This document shows positions 6,457 through 8,107 of a stretch of DNA of 8,107 nt, piece by piece. The stretch covers positions 1 through 8,107 of the forward strand of contig JAIRYY010000011.1 of assembly GCA_031267485.1 (NCBI GenBank), written 5' to 3'. This DNA is from Tannerella sp. Lineage in GTDB: Bacteria; Bacteroidota; Bacteroidia; Bacteroidales; Tannerellaceae. The notes under the pieces were generated by a model. That model was not told where the DNA came from. It ran no database searches and saw nothing but the letters and a program-made list of their open reading frames with translations. The first letter of the stretch is position 1; every line of letters starts with the position of its first letter. Both the position numbers and the translations under genes were made by a program.

Positions 6457-7767
6457 ATGAAAACAAAAGCAGTACGTTTATACGGGAAAAACGACCTCCG
6501 GCTGGAAGAATTTGAACTGCCGGCTATTAAAGACAATGAGATACTGGCACGGGTCGTGTGCGACAGTATCTGCATGTCGTCCTACAAGGCGACGCACGAG
6601 GCGGACACTCACAAGCGCGTGCCGCGCGACGTCGCGCAAAACCCGGTCATCATCGGACACGAGTTTGCCGGCGAACTCGTCGAGGCAGGCCGTAAGTGGA
6701 AAGATAAATTCACGCCGGGCGACAAATTCTCCATACAACCGGCCTTAAACGACAAAAACGGCCCCGTAGGGCCGCTAAGCGCGCCCGGCTATTCGTACCG
6801 CCATATCGGAGGAGACGCCACTTACGTGATTATCCCCGGCGAAGTGATGGAAAACGACTGCCTGCTGCACTACACAGGCAAGGGATTCTACCCGGCATCG
6901 CTGTCCGAACCGCTCTCGTGCGTCATCGGGGCGATGCATGCGAACTACCACACGGAACAAGGCTCGTACATCCACCACATGGACATAAAAGACGGCGGCA
7001 GCATGGCCATCCTTGCCGGCGTAGGCCCCATGGGGCTTGCAGCCGTCAACTACGCGATACGCCGTACCGACAGGAAACCCGCCCTCCTCGTCGTAACGGA
7101 CATCGACCAGACAAGGCTGAATCGCGCCGAATCGCTGTACGCTCCCGAAGATGCCGCCAAAAACGGCATCACCCTCAAATACGTCAACACGGGAAAAGCG
7201 GAAAACCCCGTGGAAGAGCTGAAAGCGCTCACCGGCGGCAAAGGATACGACGACGTGCTCGTATTCGCGCCCGTCGCGCCCGTAATCGAACAGGCCGACG
7301 CCCTGCTCGCCATAGACGGATGCCTGAACTTCTTCGCCGGACCGGCCAAAACAGACTTCAGGGCGCCGTTCAATTTCTACAACGTCCACTACGCCCGCAC
7401 ACACATCGTCGGCACAAGCGGCGGGAACAACGACGACATGGTCGAAGCGCTCGAAATGATGGGCAAAGGCCTCGACCCGGCCGGTCTCGTGACGCACATC
7501 GGAGGCATAAACGCCGTCATCGACACAACGATGAACCTGCCGTCCATACCCGGCGGCAAAAAACTCATCTACACGCACATCAACATGCCGCTCACCTCCA
7601 TCCCTGAGTTCGAAGCCAAAGGCAAAACAAACCCCGTATACGCCGAACTGCACAGACTGTGCGCCGCCAACAACGGACTGTGGAACGTCGAAGCGGAAGA
7701 TTACCTGCTCGCGAATGCGGCTGTCGGATCATCGCCTGTGCCTGGATTGCTTCGTACCTCGCAATGA
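6457..7767 (+). CDS. Zinc-type alcohol dehydrogenase, L-sorbose-1-phosphate reductase-like
   Basis: This 436-residue cytoplasmic medium-chain dehydrogenase has an N-terminal catalytic domain with probable zinc ligands Cys39 (SICMSS), His68 and Glu69 (GHEFAGE), and Glu151 (SEPLSC). The Rossmann motif GVGPMG (188-193) follows, with Asp215 after the next strand, favouring NAD(H). The cysteine-rich structural-zinc lobe (around 92-115) is absent. Together with an enlarged C-terminal region (300-420), this resembles SorE-like sugar-phosphate or polyol dehydrogenases. Such enzymes interconvert a ketose (phosphate) and a polyol (phosphate), fitting the upstream aldolase. ATG at 6457 is chosen because MKTKAVRLYG is a typical family start. 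The C-terminus is odd: from about residue 422 the protein reads AVGSSPVPGLLRTSQ. The part from Ser425 and the stop codon are identical to a downstream repeat copy. The native stop has apparently been lost; little of the conserved fold should be missing. It may have its own promoter in the 500-bp gap. Confidence 0.88.
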   Translation: MKTKAVRLYGKNDLRLEEFELPAIKDNEILARVVCDSICMSSYKATHEADTHKRVPRDVAQNPVIIGHEFAGELVEAGRKWKDKFTPGDKFSIQPALNDKNGPVGPLSAPGYSYRHIGGDATYVIIPGEVMENDCLLHYTGKGFYPASLSEPLSCVIGAMHANYHTEQGSYIHHMDIKDGGSMAILAGVGPMGLAAVNYAIRRTDRKPALLVVTDIDQTRLNRAESLYAPEDAAKNGITLKYVNTGKAENPVEELKALTGGKGYDDVLVFAPVAPVIEQADALLAIDGCLNFFAGPAKTDFRAPFNFYNVHYARTHIVGTSGGNNDDMVEALEMMGKGLDPAGLVTHIGGINAVIDTTMNLPSIPGGKKLIYTHINMPLTSIPEFEAKGKTNPVYAELHRLCAANNGLWNVEAEDYLLANAAVGSSPVPGLLRTSQ

Positions 7768-7818
7768 CGATGTCCCGCTTTCCGGCTTCCGTCTCCTCGG
7801 CTCCCCGGTTCCTGTCCT

Positions 7819-7846
7819 CCCCGTCCTCCCGTCTCCCCGTCTCCCC
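7819..7846 (-). other. Strict G-quadruplex motif on the minus strand
   Basis: The minus strand reads four G-tracts of 4, 4, 3 and 4 bases separated by AGAC, AGAC and AGGAC, which meets the usual G3+N1-7 definition. It lies in the first spacer of the tandem array. The second spacer (7962-8038) also has several C-tracts on the + strand but with longer separations, so it meets the rule less well. Whether it folds is unknown. Confidence 0.7.
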
Positions 7847-7961
7847 GTCATTGCGAGCGAAGCGAAGCAATCCAGGCACAGGCTATGTAGCACAGGCAGT
7901 GCAGTTCGGACGGTTGTCAGGTCATCGCCTGTGCCTGGATTGCTTCGTACCTCGCAATGAC
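7847..7961. repeat. Large inverted repeat inside the tandem array
   Basis: The left arm (7847-7883, from GTCATTGCGAGCG to CAGGC) pairs with the right arm (7927-7961, from GCCTGTGCCTGG to CAATGAC). Arms of 37 and 35 bases differ only by a few central positions. The 43-base loop holds a second GCACAGGC (7891-7898), so the GCCTGTGC end of the right arm has two possible partners. A left arm recurs at 8039-8075, and an unpaired right arm at 7734-7768 forms the end of the dehydrogenase gene. The core matches the palindrome at 6236-6307. Confidence 0.85.
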
Positions 7962-8107
7962 GATGTCCCGCTTCCCGGCTCCCCGGCGTCCGACTCCTCG
8001 GCTCCCCGGTTCCAGGCCTCCCCGGCTTCTGTCTCCCCGTCATTGCGAGCGAAGCGAAGCAATCCAGGCACAGGCTATGTAGCACAGGCAGTGCAGTTCA
8101 GACGGTT

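Larger units (their letters stand above)
7718..8107. repeat. Tandem array of ~193-bp repeat units, continues past the window
   Basis: Bases 7729-7780 recur identically at 7922-7973 (offset 193), and 7847-7915 recurs at 8039-8107 with one difference (offset 192). Weaker similarity begins near 7718. Each unit has a palindrome arm starting GCCTGTGCCTGG, then a pyrimidine-rich spacer of 77-78 bp, then the opposite arm starting GTCATTGCGAGCG and a 43-base loop sequence. The spacers (7769-7846, 7962-8038) are the divergent part and consist of degenerate 7-9-bp units such as GTCTCCCC and GGCTCCCC. The array starts inside the dehydrogenase gene and has at least two units. Small open frames here only translate the repeat. 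Confidence 0.9.

Noticed and set aside
7729..8085. 118-codon minus-strand open frame
   Set aside because: It translates the tandem repeat and contains LDCFASLAMT twice, a well-known artefact of this palindrome family.
7718..8107. CRISPR array
   Set aside because: Constant and variable parts alternate, but units are about 193 bp, spacers are low-complexity pyrimidine tracts related to each other, and no cas gene is present.

Overview
The window carries four genes, all on the + strand, that read as part of a carbohydrate or polyol catabolic locus. In order they are a fused alpha+beta E1 component of a 2-oxoacid dehydrogenase (16-2493), a PHP-domain protein (2810-3967), a class II aldolase fused to a short-chain dehydrogenase (3992-5956) and a zinc-type medium-chain dehydrogenase resembling L-sorbose-1-phosphate reductases (6457-7767). 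No gene starts show a Shine-Dalgarno sequence; they sit behind A/T-rich leaders. That, the GC-rich coding and very AT-rich spacers, and the repeat types suggest a Bacteroidota (probably Bacteroidales) genome. This placement is an inference from style, with moderate confidence.

The PHP and aldolase/SDR genes are 24 bp apart and almost certainly co-transcribed. The other two gaps are long (316 and 500 bp) and built from repeats: arrays of 7-bp units, then palindromes, then more 7-bp units up to the next start codon. The 7-bp array after the E1 gene has 18 consecutive units in perfect register that differ only by transitions. The 500-bp gap holds three unrelated palindromes between AT-rich 7-bp arrays of opposite orientation. 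After the dehydrogenase gene comes a tandem array of about 193-bp units. Each unit pairs near-identical palindrome arms with a variable pyrimidine-rich spacer, one of which gives a strict G-quadruplex pattern on the minus strand. The array runs off the window.

A working model (inference): the zinc dehydrogenase interconverts a polyol and ketose or their phosphates. The aldolase domain cleaves a ketose phosphate to a triose phosphate and an aldehyde, and the SDR domain oxidises or reduces a product. The PHP protein may act on a phosphate ester, and the E1 decarboxylates a 2-oxoacid. No kinase, transporter, regulator, E2 or E3 lies in the window, so the substrate cannot be named.

The most distinctive observations are the dehydrogenase C-terminus and stop codon supplied by the downstream repeat, the shared 7-bp period of all AT-rich spacer repeats, the enlarged thiamine-diphosphate motif of the E1, and the altered metal-site motifs of the PHP protein.
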